From JACCTH01 sp050741915 (GTDB taxonomy: Bacteria > Actinomycetota > Acidimicrobiia > Spongiisociales > ZC4RG35), in assembly GCA_050741915.1 (NCBI GenBank), contig JBOGEX010000144.1, positions 1-59,723 of the forward strand: DNA of 59,723 nt, read 5' to 3'. Positions 43,241 through 51,011 of the stretch are shown in pieces (positions within the stretch are counted from its first letter, which is position 1; the number at the start of each line of letters is the position of its first letter). The notes below the pieces were generated by a model that did no database searches, was not told the origin of the DNA, and worked only from the letters and a program-made list of their open reading frames with translations. Position numbers and translations under genes: made by a program.

Positions 43241-44471
43241 CTCCCAGCTTCTGAAGTTTCCCGGCCAAATCCTGATAGCCGCGGTCGATGTGATGGGCGT
43301 CGCCGACGTAGGTCCGTCCTTCGGCTCGCAGCCCGGCCAGGACCAGAGCCGCTCCGGCGCGGATGTCGGGGGCGAGCACGGGACAGCCCGATAGCTCTCC
43401 CCTGCCCCGAATCACCGCATGCTGGGCCTCAGTGGAGATGTCAGCGCCCATGCGGGCCAGCTCGCCGACGTATCGGAAACGAGCGTCGTAGAGATTCTCT
43501 GTGACGATCGACGTGCCATCGGCTACCGAAAGCAAAGCCACCATCTGCGGGTGGAGGTCGGTGTGAAAACCCGGATAAGGAAGAGTTACGAAGTCGACCG
43601 GATGTGGCCGCTCAGGTCCGCCCACCCGGAGCCATCCCTCGCCCCGCTCCACCAGAGACCCTGTGTCCTCGAGCTTGCTCAATTCCATCCGGAGATGACT
43701 GGGAACGCATCCGGTGATCGTGACATCGCCGCCGGTGATGGCGGCAGCGATGGCGAAGGTTCCGGCCTCCAGACGATCGGGGATGACGTTGTGCTCGACC
43801 GGCTGCAAATCCGGGGTGCCTGTGAGATGAATTATCGGAGTGCCGGCACCACGGATGGAAGCGCCCATCGAATTGAGATGATTGGCCTGGTCGACGATCT
43901 CCGGCTCTCGGGCGGCGTTGACGATCGTTGTCTCTCCTTTGGCGACAGCACCGGCGAGCATGAGGTTCTCGGTGGCGCCAACCGAAGGAAAGGAAAGCTC
44001 TACCTCTGCTCCCCTGAGGCCGTTGTGGGCCTCCGCTTCCAGCACACCATGCACGAGTCGGAACTCGGCGCCCATCTTTCGCAGCCCATCGAGATGCATA
44101 TCGATCGGACGGGCCCCGAGGTCGTCACCTCCCGGAAGAGCCACCTTGGCCTCTCCGCAGGCGGCGAGGAGAGGGCCCAAGACGACGATCGAGGCTCGCA
44201 TTCTCCTCACCAGGTCGAGCGGAGCTTCGGGGCGAAGTCGATCAGGGGTCACGATCCACAATGAGTCGTTCTCCCGTTGCAAACGACAGCCCATGTGAGT
44301 TAAGAGGTCCCCCATCAGGCTGATGTCGGCGATGTCGGGAACATTGGTGAGGCGGTGCCGACCCGGCACCAGAACTGCTGCCACCATCTCCTTGAGGGCG
44401 GCGTTCTTTGCTCCTCCGACTCCGATCGTGCCCCGCAGCGCGGGGCCCCCCTCAACGATGATCTCGGGCAT
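43218..44471 (-). CDS. murA: UDP-N-acetylglucosamine 1-carboxyvinyltransferase
   Basis: First committed step of peptidoglycan precursor synthesis. 417 residues. GGAKNAALKEM binds substrate; LTNVPDIADI, LGARPIDMHLDGLRKMGA and GDAHHIDRGYQDLAGKL are family landmarks. At the position of the catalytic Cys of E. coli (GGC) there is Asp116 (LPGGDDLGARP), as in mycobacterial and chlamydial MurA, which keeps activity and predicts fosfomycin insensitivity. ATG 44471. Its stop is upstream of the GTG of the SpoIID-like gene, so the two probably form an operon. Confidence 0.95.
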   Translation of the reverse strand: MPEIIVEGGPALRGTIGVGGAKNAALKEMVAAVLVPGRHRLTNVPDIADISLMGDLLTHMGCRLQRENDSLWIVTPDRLRPEAPLDLVRRMRASIVVLGPLLAACGEAKVALPGGDDLGARPIDMHLDGLRKMGAEFRLVHGVLEAEAHNGLRGAEVELSFPSVGATENLMLAGAVAKGETTIVNAAREPEIVDQANHLNSMGASIRGAGTPIIHLTGTPDLQPVEHNVIPDRLEAGTFAIAAAITGGDVTITGCVPSHLRMELSKLEDTGSLVERGEGWLRVGGPERPHPVDFVTLPYPGFHTDLHPQMVALLSVADGTSIVTENLYDARFRYVGELARMGADISTEAQHAVIRGRGELSGCPVLAPDIRAGAALVLAGLRAEGRTYVGDAHHIDRGYQDLAGKLQKLGAAIARSD

Positions 44472-44519
44472 CGTTGGAGTCTACGGCTCATGCCCAGGAT
44501 GCCTGATACCGTGATTTTC

Positions 44520-44963
44520 ATGCGAGTGGCAATTGCCTCAGATCATGCCGGTCTCGCTCTCAAATCAATCGTGGTCGATGCGGTGGTGGCGGCGGGGCAC
44601 TCCGCCCTTGATCTCGGAACTCACACCACCGAACCAGTCGACTATCCCGATGTCGCCGCCGCCGCCGGTCGGGCGGTTCTGGAAGGAAGGGCCGACCGCG
44701 GAATCGTCATCTGCGGATCAGGAGCCGGGGCCTGCGTGGCCGCTAACAAACTCCAGGGCATTCGGGCTGCGGTCGCCCATGAGACGTATACCGCCCACCA
44801 GATGGTCCAACACGACGACGTCAACGTTCTTTGTCTGGGAGCCCGCGTAGTCGGGACGCATGTGGCGGTCGAAGTCGTGGAAGCCTTCCTTAACGCCACT
44901 TTCAGCCATGAGGAGCGCCACTGGCGGCGGTTGGCCAAGGTCAAAGAGCTCGACGCCCGCTAG
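44520..44963 (+). CDS. rpiB: Ribose-5-phosphate isomerase B
   Basis: Pentose-phosphate pathway isomerase. 147 residues from ATG 44520 (MRVAIASDHAGLALKS). Substrate and catalytic segments: SDHAG, YPDVA, IVICGSGAGACVAANKL (active-site Cys-Gly-Ser/Thr-Gly loop, Cys present), HETYTAHQMVQHDDVNVLCLGARVVG. Divergent from murA with a 48-base gap. The frame opens upstream within murA but that is not used. A hairpin at 44970-45017 separates it from the convergent gene. Confidence 0.94.
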   Translation: MRVAIASDHAGLALKSIVVDAVVAAGHSALDLGTHTTEPVDYPDVAAAAGRAVLEGRADRGIVICGSGAGACVAANKLQGIRAAVAHETYTAHQMVQHDDVNVLCLGARVVGTHVAVEVVEAFLNATFSHEERHWRRLAKVKELDAR

Positions 44964-44969
44964 TTCATT

Positions 44970-45017
44970 CTTGTGTATTTACCCCCGGGATTAGGGGGGC
45001 ATATCTACGCAAGAATG
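44970..45017. terminator. Hairpin between convergent genes, ATTCTTG..CAAGAAT family
   Basis: ATTCTTGTGTATTTACCCCC pairs imperfectly with GGGGGG..TACGCAAGAAT. The outer ends match those of the hairpin at 32850. Likely bidirectional terminator for rpiB and the - strand gene at 45029. Confidence 0.6.
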
Positions 45018-45028
45018 AGAGTGTTTTC

Positions 45029-46357
45029 CTAGCTCCCGTTCACGAACTCGACGTACTCACGGCTGCGTTGCTCCCAGAGCGCGATTGACTCTTCGCTGAC
45101 GCTCTCGCGGATTTGGACAGAGCTGGCGTACATGACCAGGATGTCCTCCGGGTAGTTCTCGCGGACCCATTGGGCGAAGGGCTCCCACATCTCGTCCGCG
45201 AATCTCTTCGCTACCCACGGCAGATTCATCGATGCCGAGATAATCCTCTCACCGTTCACGACGATATCGAAATAGCTGCCTTCGAACGGTCCTCGCCCAA
45301 TCTCATTTGACCGGATGGCGTGATAGTCAAAGAGGCACCTGACCCGAATTCCAGGAGACGACGATGCCGGTTCCCCACACCCGCCGAGGAGCAACTGGAA
45401 CCCGTGTGCCTGCAGGACTCGGTTGTAGAGGCGGGTGCCTTCCACGTCGCCGGGCCAGGGCAGCTCGGCATCGGTGGCTAAGTACGAAAACGCTTCGTCC
45501 ATATCGAAGCGTCCATACGCCTCGACAAAGGCGGTGGCGGTCTCGACCGCCGATGTCTTCACATACTCCACGTACTCGCGGCTTCTCTGCTCCCAGAGAG
45601 GGATCGACTCTTCCGTCATCGCCTGGTCGCCGACGAGAGGCCAGTCCGCATACATCACGGCGCCGTCCTCAGGATGGTTGGCGCCCACCCAAGCGGCGAA
45701 GGGCTCCCACATCTGCGCCGACCACAAGTTCTCCATGTAAGCCCAATACATCGAGGCGACGGTGATCTTTCCATCCTGAACAGTCAAGGAGAAATAGCTG
45801 CTGGAGAACGGACCAAGGCCTATCTCGTCGGAGCGAAGCGCCTGGTAGTCGAATCGGCAACGCACTGATATCGCTCCCTTCGCTTCGCATGATTCGATAA
45901 ATAGCTGGGTCCCATGGGCCTGAAGAAATCGGCGGCCGAGCGGCCAGGTCTCGACGTCGCCAAATATGTCGACAATCGCATCGGGGGACAGGTACGCGGT
46001 GGCGGCTTCAATGTCGAAGGCCGCATAGGCATCAACGAAGGCGGTTGCGATCTCCATCGGCGAGGCGGCGCTGGGCTCCACTGCCGCCGTCGTGGTCGGC
46101 TGGTCCGCCACCGGCGCCTCTTCCCGCGGCTGCAACAGAAGCAGTGCGCCAATGATGATTGCTGCCGCGGCCGCGATTCCGATAAGAAGACCTGTGCGTG
46201 GCTTGTCGGGCTCTCGGTCAACCACAATTCGGTCGTCGGTTTGCATTTCCGTCCTCCTTCGCTGATCGAGGGCAGACGTATCAACCGCTTCGATTGCGGT
46301 GAGATCCGGGACAGGGTTTGCCTGCCGGACCATCCGATCGATCTGGTCGAGTGTCAT
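45029..46357 (-). CDS. Membrane protein with tandem NTF2-like domains, sigma partner
   Basis: 442 residues. Cytoplasmic N-terminus (about 1-52) starting MTLDQIDRMVRQANPVPDL, one TM helix (about 55-78), a Thr/Pro linker, then two homologous extracytoplasmic domains (about 98-270 and 272-440). Each has EIATAFVDAY.. / ETATAFVEAYGRFD, a CRFDYQALRSDEIGLGPF / CLFDYHAIRSNEIGRGPF core and ends in LWEQRSREYVE. The fold looks NTF2/SnoaL-like. The start overlaps the ECF sigma stop by ATGA. The topology suggests an anti-sigma or sigma-linked sensor; that is inference, as no known anti-sigma motif (HxxxCxxC) is present. Confidence 0.75.
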   Translation of the reverse strand: MTLDQIDRMVRQANPVPDLTAIEAVDTSALDQRRRTEMQTDDRIVVDREPDKPRTGLLIGIAAAAAIIIGALLLLQPREEAPVADQPTTTAAVEPSAASPMEIATAFVDAYAAFDIEAATAYLSPDAIVDIFGDVETWPLGRRFLQAHGTQLFIESCEAKGAISVRCRFDYQALRSDEIGLGPFSSSYFSLTVQDGKITVASMYWAYMENLWSAQMWEPFAAWVGANHPEDGAVMYADWPLVGDQAMTEESIPLWEQRSREYVEYVKTSAVETATAFVEAYGRFDMDEAFSYLATDAELPWPGDVEGTRLYNRVLQAHGFQLLLGGCGEPASSSPGIRVRCLFDYHAIRSNEIGRGPFEGSYFDIVVNGERIISASMNLPWVAKRFADEMWEPFAQWVRENYPEDILVMYASSVQIRESVSEESIALWEQRSREYVEFVNGS

Positions 46358-46923
46358 GTCCCTCCTTTGTCGGCAATCGGAGGGGATTTGATTGCGCGGT
46401 TCTCCAGGGTCGGCTCGAGCATCCGAGCAAGCTTCTGATAGGAGCGATGAATTCGTTGGTCGACGGCGACCCTGGTCATGCCCATCATCTCGGCGATGGT
46501 GTCGCGAGGCAGATCCTCCCAGGCGTAGAGCTTCACGATCTCACGATCCTTGGCCTTGAGCCTGTTGACAGCGGCGATGACCTCTTGGTCGCGAGAACTC
46601 TGATAAACGAGGACGGAAGGATCAATGGGCGGGGCGACCCCCAGGTTTGCGAGCTTGGCGTCCAGGCGGGATCGACGGTGCAAAGTACGCAATTGGTTCG
46701 AAACCACTCGACCGGCAATCCCATACAAATAGGGCAGCGTGTTGGGTGGGGGCGGAATGTCTTCGATCCGTCGCCAGGCGATAAGGAAGGTTTCAGCACA
46801 GGCATCGGCCGCGTCGGCCGATCGAGTTCGCCGGCCGCAATAGGCGAGGACTCTGAGCATGTGATCCGCGTAGATGGACTCGAACTGAGCCATCTTGTGT
46901 ATTAACGGAGCGCTCCCCATCAT
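46354..46923 (-). CDS. ECF-type RNA polymerase sigma factor
   Basis: 189 residues. Region 2: FESIYADHMLRVLAYCGRRT and DACAETFLIAWRRIEDIP. Region 4: AAVNRLKAKDREIVKLYAWE followed by the helix-turn-helix DTIAEMMGMTRVAVDQRIHRS. Start at 46923 (MMGSAPL) or ATG 46893 (MAQFESIY). Coupled by ATGA overlap to the membrane protein with tandem NTF2-like domains. Confidence 0.9.
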   Translation of the reverse strand: MMGSAPLIHKMAQFESIYADHMLRVLAYCGRRTRSADAADACAETFLIAWRRIEDIPPPPNTLPYLYGIAGRVVSNQLRTLHRRSRLDAKLANLGVAPPIDPSVLVYQSSRDQEVIAAVNRLKAKDREIVKLYAWEDLPRDTIAEMMGMTRVAVDQRIHRSYQKLARMLEPTLENRAIKSPPIADKGGT

Positions 46924-47049
46924 TTCTTCATGTCCACCCGGATCGAGAACTTGACATGATTCTCATCGGGTTTCTGTCAGCAAGCACCGGTGAACGGACA
47001 TAAAAGGGGTGAACCGGAACACCGGTTTGGTGATTCGGAGGGGAAAACG

Positions 47050-47071
47050 GGACCGGGCCTCGGCCCGGTCC
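47050..47071 (-). terminator. Terminator of the tRNA-Glu remnant
   Basis: Perfect 10-bp stem GGACCGGGCC/GGCCCGGTCC. On the - strand it is followed by CGTTTTCC, so it terminates transcripts arriving from the tRNA side. Confidence 0.7.
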
Positions 47072-47110
47072 TCGTTCTCTGGGCTGGTATGGCGGTACAA
47101 CAGCCTTACC

Positions 47111-47121
47111 AACCCTGGGTT
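47111..47121. repeat. AACCCTGGGTT element beside the tRNA remnant
   Basis: One copy of the 11-mer, preceded by GGTATGGCGGTACAACAGCCTTACC, the same GGTA-GGCGG module as at 27764. Lies between the tRNA remnant and its terminator. Confidence 0.6.
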
Positions 47122-47126
47122 CGCGT

Positions 47127-47175
47127 TGGCAGCCCCGACGGGATTCGAACCCGCGTTTCCGGCTTGAAAGGCCGG
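47127..47175 (-). tRNA. 3' half of tRNA-Glu(UUC), truncated; probable attachment-site scar
   Basis: Read on the - strand: anticodon arm CCGGC-CTTTCAA-GCCGG (anticodon TTC), short variable loop, T-arm GCGGG-TTCGAAT-CCCGT, acceptor 3' strand CGGGGCT, then GCCA with encoded CCA. The matching 5' acceptor strand (AGCCCCG) and D-arm are absent upstream, so this is not a working tRNA. A 3' tRNA half with its terminator is the usual left-over of integration into a tRNA gene. Confidence 0.85.
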
Positions 47176-47523
47176 CCCAGGGCGAAACGGAACCTAACGA
47201 CGATCAACGCCAATAGCCGAGAAACAGCCCTTGACCTGGGCATATGTAGAGAGATGGGTTATGGCTGCTTCGCGTCGGCTTTCGTCAATTTCCACTCCCA
47301 TACGGCCCAGGAGCGGCCCAACTGCACATCCGCCCCTCAGTGCAAATGAAGGCGTCCGCTCGGGCTCGGGGCTCTCGACAACGTATTGCCTGACCGCGAT
47401 CAGCAGCATTCTGTTCCAGATTCTGTTCCAGCGCATACTGCCGGATAGCGCACGGGTGATACGGTGATTTCGGTCTTCGGGAACGCGCGTTGTGCGCTAG
47501 CACTTCAGAAACCCCGCACCGAG

Positions 47524-47583
47524 GTGCCGATCTCGCGTACTTCCGTACAGCTCGCAATCCGCTCAGAATTGTTGATATCGCGC
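47524..47583 (+). repeat. 60-bp spacer element, copy 1
   Basis: Starts GTGCCGATCTCGCG and ends AATTGTTGATATCGCG. Diverged member of the family at 49821, 50308, 51829, 52508, 53522, 55057, 55854, 56668 and 58549. Precedes the sigma factor unit. Confidence 0.55.
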
Positions 47584-47667
47584 TGGGATCGATCATATGG
47601 AGGGCTCTGGAAACGCTGCGTTAGGGGCGGTATCGAGTCCAGACCCATTCCCATGGAACGCATTTAG

Positions 47668-48189
47668 GTGTACGGGAGTCTGCTGGCTGTGGATGTCGTG
47701 TCTGACCCAATAGGCAGACCAGTGGCCGAAGCGTTGCTGTTCGAGGATTTCTATCGAGATTCGTTGGCTGAGGTCTTTCGCACGCTCTCGGTGGTTTTGA
47801 GGGACCCGGCATTGGCTCAGGAAGCTTTGGATGAAGCAATGACGCGTGCGTTCGAGCGCTGGTCGAAGCTGCCGACCTATCGGAAGCCAAGAGGGTGGGT
47901 GTATCGAGTAGCGGTCAACTGGGCACGCTCTCGCCTCAAGAAACGGAAGCGGGAGATTCTGGGCGATCCCGAACCACGATCTTGGGTCGACCCCGCTCCG
48001 GACCCTGAACTAGACGGCGCCGTTGCCCGGCTGCCGCTTCATCACCGAGAAGTCGTTGTACTCCGTTTCCTTTTCGATATGAGCCAAGAGCAGATCGCGG
48101 ATGTGTTGGACGTTCCCGTTGGAACCGTAAAGAGCCGCCTCCACCGCGCGTTGGAGACACTTCGCCAGGAGGTGAAAGATGGTGATTGA
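47668..48189 (+). CDS. ECF-type sigma factor
   Basis: About 173 residues from GTG 47668; the exact start is uncertain as no clear ribosome site is seen. Region 2: LFEDFYRDSLAEVFRTLSVV, LAQEALDEAMTRAFERW. Region 4: LPLHHREVVVLRFLFDMS then QEQIADVLDVPVGTVKSRLH. Region 2 is unusual for an ECF (LRDPALAQEALDEAM) but the group is SigE-like. Overlaps the next gene by 11 bases, forming a sigma/membrane protein pair like that at 50454-51792. Confidence 0.87.
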   Translation: MYGSLLAVDVVSDPIGRPVAEALLFEDFYRDSLAEVFRTLSVVLRDPALAQEALDEAMTRAFERWSKLPTYRKPRGWVYRVAVNWARSRLKKRKREILGDPEPRSWVDPAPDPELDGAVARLPLHHREVVVLRFLFDMSQEQIADVLDVPVGTVKSRLHRALETLRQEVKDGD

Positions 48190-48973
48190 AGATCGTCTAC
48201 GTGAGTACTTCGAGGTGCAGTATGAAGCTACTCCTGCACCCGAGAACAGATTGCATGTCGTAGCCAGAAACGGGCGACGTCGCCTGTTCGTAAGACGTTC
48301 ACTGGTTGGGGTCGCCGGAGTCGCGGCATTGCTCGTGTTGGTGATCGGATCCGGCTGGTTCCTCAGGGTCGATCAGGCGATGGCGGCATCTCCGTTCAGC
48401 GGGATGGAACTGCCCGTTGTCAACGAAGCACCTTTGATCCTCAAAGGAGAGCTAGGCCCAGGTCCCGAGGTCGCACCGTCCGGTTCGGACCTCACCTTCG
48501 TACCCATCGATAAGCCGACTGCGAATGACCTGGCTGCCATACAAGAGATAATCCAGAGCCGGGGCTACACGGATCCAGTCGTTGTGGCGTTGGGGAGAAT
48601 CGAATCGTTCGACACGAACGTTTACGCCCTGCACCAAATCGACCAGGGAACTGGGAGAGGCCAATCTCAAGTGCTCGCTGTGGGCCCGGATTATCGGAGT
48701 TTCGTGAGTGTCAGCGGACCTAGCGAGAACGAACAGTGGGGCCCATCTTCCAGCCAAAGCCAGGACGGGAGCGGGTTTGCTTTCCTACGCATCCCAGAAT
48801 ACGCGACGTGGCAGTACACACAGCTCGATGTCGACGGCGAAGTCTTCTGGCAGCGTGCGAGCGACGGGTTCATCTGGATGCCTTTCCAGGCAAATCTCGA
48901 CTCCGCCGTCATTCTCACCGCCCATGATCCAGCAACAGGAGAGGCCCTTCTCAGACACATTGTTAGCGGGTAG
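48179..48973 (+). CDS. Membrane protein paired with sigma factor
   Basis: 264 residues. Short cytoplasmic N-terminus (about 1-40, MVIEDRLREYFEVQYEATPA, basic RNGRRRLFVRR at the membrane), TM helix (about 41-62), then an extracytoplasmic domain of about 200 residues. It has no recognised family. The C-terminal part (YTQLDVDGEVFWQRASDGF) resembles VVAVDYGDTTLWQRPVSGI in the membrane protein at 50998-51792, so both pairs are related. Overlaps the sigma gene. Anti-sigma function is inferred only from position and topology. Confidence 0.75.
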   Translation: MVIEDRLREYFEVQYEATPAPENRLHVVARNGRRRLFVRRSLVGVAGVAALLVLVIGSGWFLRVDQAMAASPFSGMELPVVNEAPLILKGELGPGPEVAPSGSDLTFVPIDKPTANDLAAIQEIIQSRGYTDPVVVALGRIESFDTNVYALHQIDQGTGRGQSQVLAVGPDYRSFVSVSGPSENEQWGPSSSQSQDGSGFAFLRIPEYATWQYTQLDVDGEVFWQRASDGFIWMPFQANLDSAVILTAHDPATGEALLRHIVSG

Positions 48974-49023
48974 CCCGAGCCGAACACCCGTCCGTGTCGA
49001 TCGAGCAGATGGATCGACCGGGA

Positions 49024-49803
49024 ATGAGGTTCCTGTTACTTGTCGTCGCGTTGGTTGGATGCTCATCGCCACAGCTGGGTGACGTTCTCGCCCATTCTCA
49101 GTTGCAGGTTGGCGAACTAGTGGAAGTGTTGCCCAATGGCGACGTAGAGGTTGTCACAGAGGTTCCGAGCGATGCCGGGCGTGCTGTCGTCTTAGCTGAT
49201 GGGATTGAGTTTGAACGCGACAGCTCCATATTCCGAAGCGAGGGAGACGAATTCGTAGAGGCAGCTTCGGGCACCTTGTTGGCAGCCGATCGCCGGGGAG
49301 AACGGTTCGCCACCTTCACCGAAGGGTCCTGGCGATCAACGACGGGCAGGGAAGAGTCGATATCCCGGTTGACTGCGACCAGCCACTGGCAGGGATATGG
49401 GACGGGTCCAACACGGTCGTAGCGGTCCTCTGCCCGGAGGAGCTGTTTGTCGTCGACCCCGCCGCAGCTTTCGTGCCATTCCAGGCGTCGGAGTCGACAT
49501 CAGCAACTGGGGTGAGATTCGGTGTGCTCGTCCGTTCGGGAGATGACCTCGAGCTGTACCGGACTCCGTGTCACGAACAAGACCTCTTTCGGGCTCCTGT
49601 ACGCCGTCGACCACCAGGACATCATCGAGGTCGTCGCTGGAATCGACGAAGAGGGATGGGTGGCCCTGCAGAGTGACAGGACTCTCCTCAGCTTCACCGG
49701 TGAGGACTTCGAAGTCGTCACTGACGGGGTGATCGACATCAGCGAACTGGCCGGCGTCGAATTGGAATTCGAATGCCTGCTCGGATCCATTGGAAACGGT
49801 TGA
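49024..49803 (+). pseudogene. Lipoprotein gene with two frameshifts
   Basis: The start MRFLLLVVALVGCSS is a lipoprotein signal (lipobox LVGC). The frame runs to about 49325 (RFATFTEG), where continuity is kept only by changing frame (VLAINDGQGRVDIPVDCDQP ... VRSGDDLELYRTP). It returns to the first frame at about 49580 (SFGLLYAVDHQDIIEVVAGI). The first shift lies in a G-run, where one extra G would restore the frame. Either a decaying gene or two sequencing errors. Intact length would be about 260 residues, beta-rich. Follows the sigma pair within 50 bases. Confidence 0.65.
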
Positions 49804-49820
49804 CCCTGGCCGAGCACGAT

Positions 49821-49879
49821 GTGCCGATCCAGCGCACTCAGCGGAGTGTGCGTTCTTGCGCCGTAATGTCGATCGGCGC
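49821..49879 (+). repeat. 60-bp spacer element, copy 2
   Basis: GTGCCGATCCAGCGCACTC ... AATGTCGATCGGCGC. The ends form an inverted repeat (GTGCCGATC / GATCGGCGC, one mismatch). Directly after the lipoprotein pseudogene. Confidence 0.6.
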
Positions 49880-49920
49880 TGGTCAGGGCTGCGAGGTACG
49901 TGCAAGAATGATGGTGTGGC

Positions 49921-50292
49921 ATGAAGCTGATTTGCCTGGCGCTCTTGGTGTTGCCTGTGGCAGCATCGTGTTCGAACCAGGACACAACCACTCCATTGGA
50001 GCAGCCCTTGCTGGCGGACGCGCGAGCGATCACTCCCGGCGGTATCTACACCGAAGCGCTACGCGAAGTCATGTCCATTGAAAGGGGCGACGTGATCTAC
50101 ACGGTCCCGGTGAACGACTACCAGATCCTCGCTCGCTTGCGGCCCGATGCCAGCCCACATCTGTACGCCACGTCCTGCGATGCCCTCGCTTTGGTCGAGT
50201 TGCCCGAGGGATGGGAGGGCAGTTGTCTTGAGCGGAGCGTCGATGGTCAGCGTCTCACTGGAGTCTTCACCTACGGAGAAGTCTCGGAGTAG
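49921..50292 (+). CDS. Small lipoprotein
   Basis: 123 residues. Signal MKLICLALLVLPVAASCSNQ with lipobox VAASC. The mature part of about 105 residues has two further Cys (ATSCDALAL, GSCLERS) that may pair. No family recognised; contains GDVIYTVPVNDYQILARLRP. Starts 41 bases after spacer copy 2 and ends 15 bases before copy 3, a one-gene unit. Confidence 0.7.
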   Translation: MKLICLALLVLPVAASCSNQDTTTPLEQPLLADARAITPGGIYTEALREVMSIERGDVIYTVPVNDYQILARLRPDASPHLYATSCDALALVELPEGWEGSCLERSVDGQRLTGVFTYGEVSE

Positions 50293-50307
50293 GGGACTGC
50301 TCGCGAC

Positions 50308-50367
50308 GTGCCGATAGCGCGCACCTGCTGAAATGTGGGTTAGGCCACCCAGAATATTGATCGGCGC
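50308..50367 (+). repeat. 60-bp spacer element, copy 3
   Basis: GTGCCGATAGCGCGCACCTG CTGAAATGTGGGTT... ATTGATCGGCGC. The ends are inverted repeats (GTGCCGAT / ATCGGCGC). One of the least degraded copies. Confidence 0.65.
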
Positions 50368-50453
50368 TACAAATGGGCTAGGTCAGCTGGGGAGAACGAA
50401 AGCCTGTCGCACGATTCGTGGCCTCGAGCGTGTTACCTGCATGGACGGCGGCG

Positions 50454-51011
50454 ATGGACCGGAAGAGATTGTCGATTCTGCCTGATGATCCTGACACTCC
50501 CGAGGTTCGTGGAGGTGAGCCGTTCGAGTCGTATGTCCGTCGGGATGGAAAACGGCTCGTCGGTCTGGCGTACACACTTTGCGGCAGTCGTGCCGCAGCG
50601 GACGATCTCGTCCAGGACACCTTATTGGCTGCTTATCAGAACTGGGAAGTTGTGAGCCGTATGGACAATCCGGGAGCCTGGGTTCGTCGCGTCCTTGCAA
50701 ACCGGTCCGTGTCGGTGGTACGCCGACGCATTTCTGAAGCTCGAGGTTTGGCCCGTTTGGCTCTGGATTGGGAGGTCTCGGTGCTTCCTGAAGTCTCGGC
50801 GGAGACCCAGTGGATATGGCGAGAAGTCCGCCGCCTACCGAGGCGACAGGCCCAAGTCACGGCCTTGCACTATTTCGATCAGTTTTCCATGTCTGAGATC
50901 GCAGAAATTCTCGAATGCTCCAAGACCACAGTCAACACTCATCTGCGCCGAGCCCGAGACACCCTCAGCCGGCGGCTGAGTTCGCTAGGAGGTACCTATG
51001 AAGACGCTTGA
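50454..51011 (+). CDS. ECF-type sigma factor (SigE-like)
   Basis: 185 residues from ATG 50454 (MDRKRLSILPDDPD). Region 2: FESYVRRDGKRLVGLAYTL and AADDLVQDTLLAAYQNW. Region 4: LPRRQAQVTALHYFDQFS then MSEIAEILECSKTTVNTHLR. Overlaps the next gene by 14 bases. Closest in layout to the 47668 pair; together with 46354 it is the third ECF factor within 5 kb. Confidence 0.9.
   Translation: MDRKRLSILPDDPDTPEVRGGEPFESYVRRDGKRLVGLAYTLCGSRAAADDLVQDTLLAAYQNWEVVSRMDNPGAWVRRVLANRSVSVVRRRISEARGLARLALDWEVSVLPEVSAETQWIWREVRRLPRRQAQVTALHYFDQFSMSEIAEILECSKTTVNTHLRRARDTLSRRLSSLGGTYEDA

Larger units (their letters stand above)
46924..47667. other. Gene-free boundary region
   Basis: Between the ECF sigma factor (-) and the next sigma factor (+) no convincing gene is seen. 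It holds the terminator, repeat and tRNA fragment listed separately, and the first 60-bp spacer element (47524). A frame across 46990-47349 reads through the tRNA fragment (PDGIRTRVSGLKG), a familiar false protein. Confidence 0.6.

Noticed and set aside
46990..47349. A 119-residue + strand frame reading PDGIRTRVSGLKG
   Set aside because: It is translation of the antisense of the tRNA-Glu fragment, a well-known false protein.
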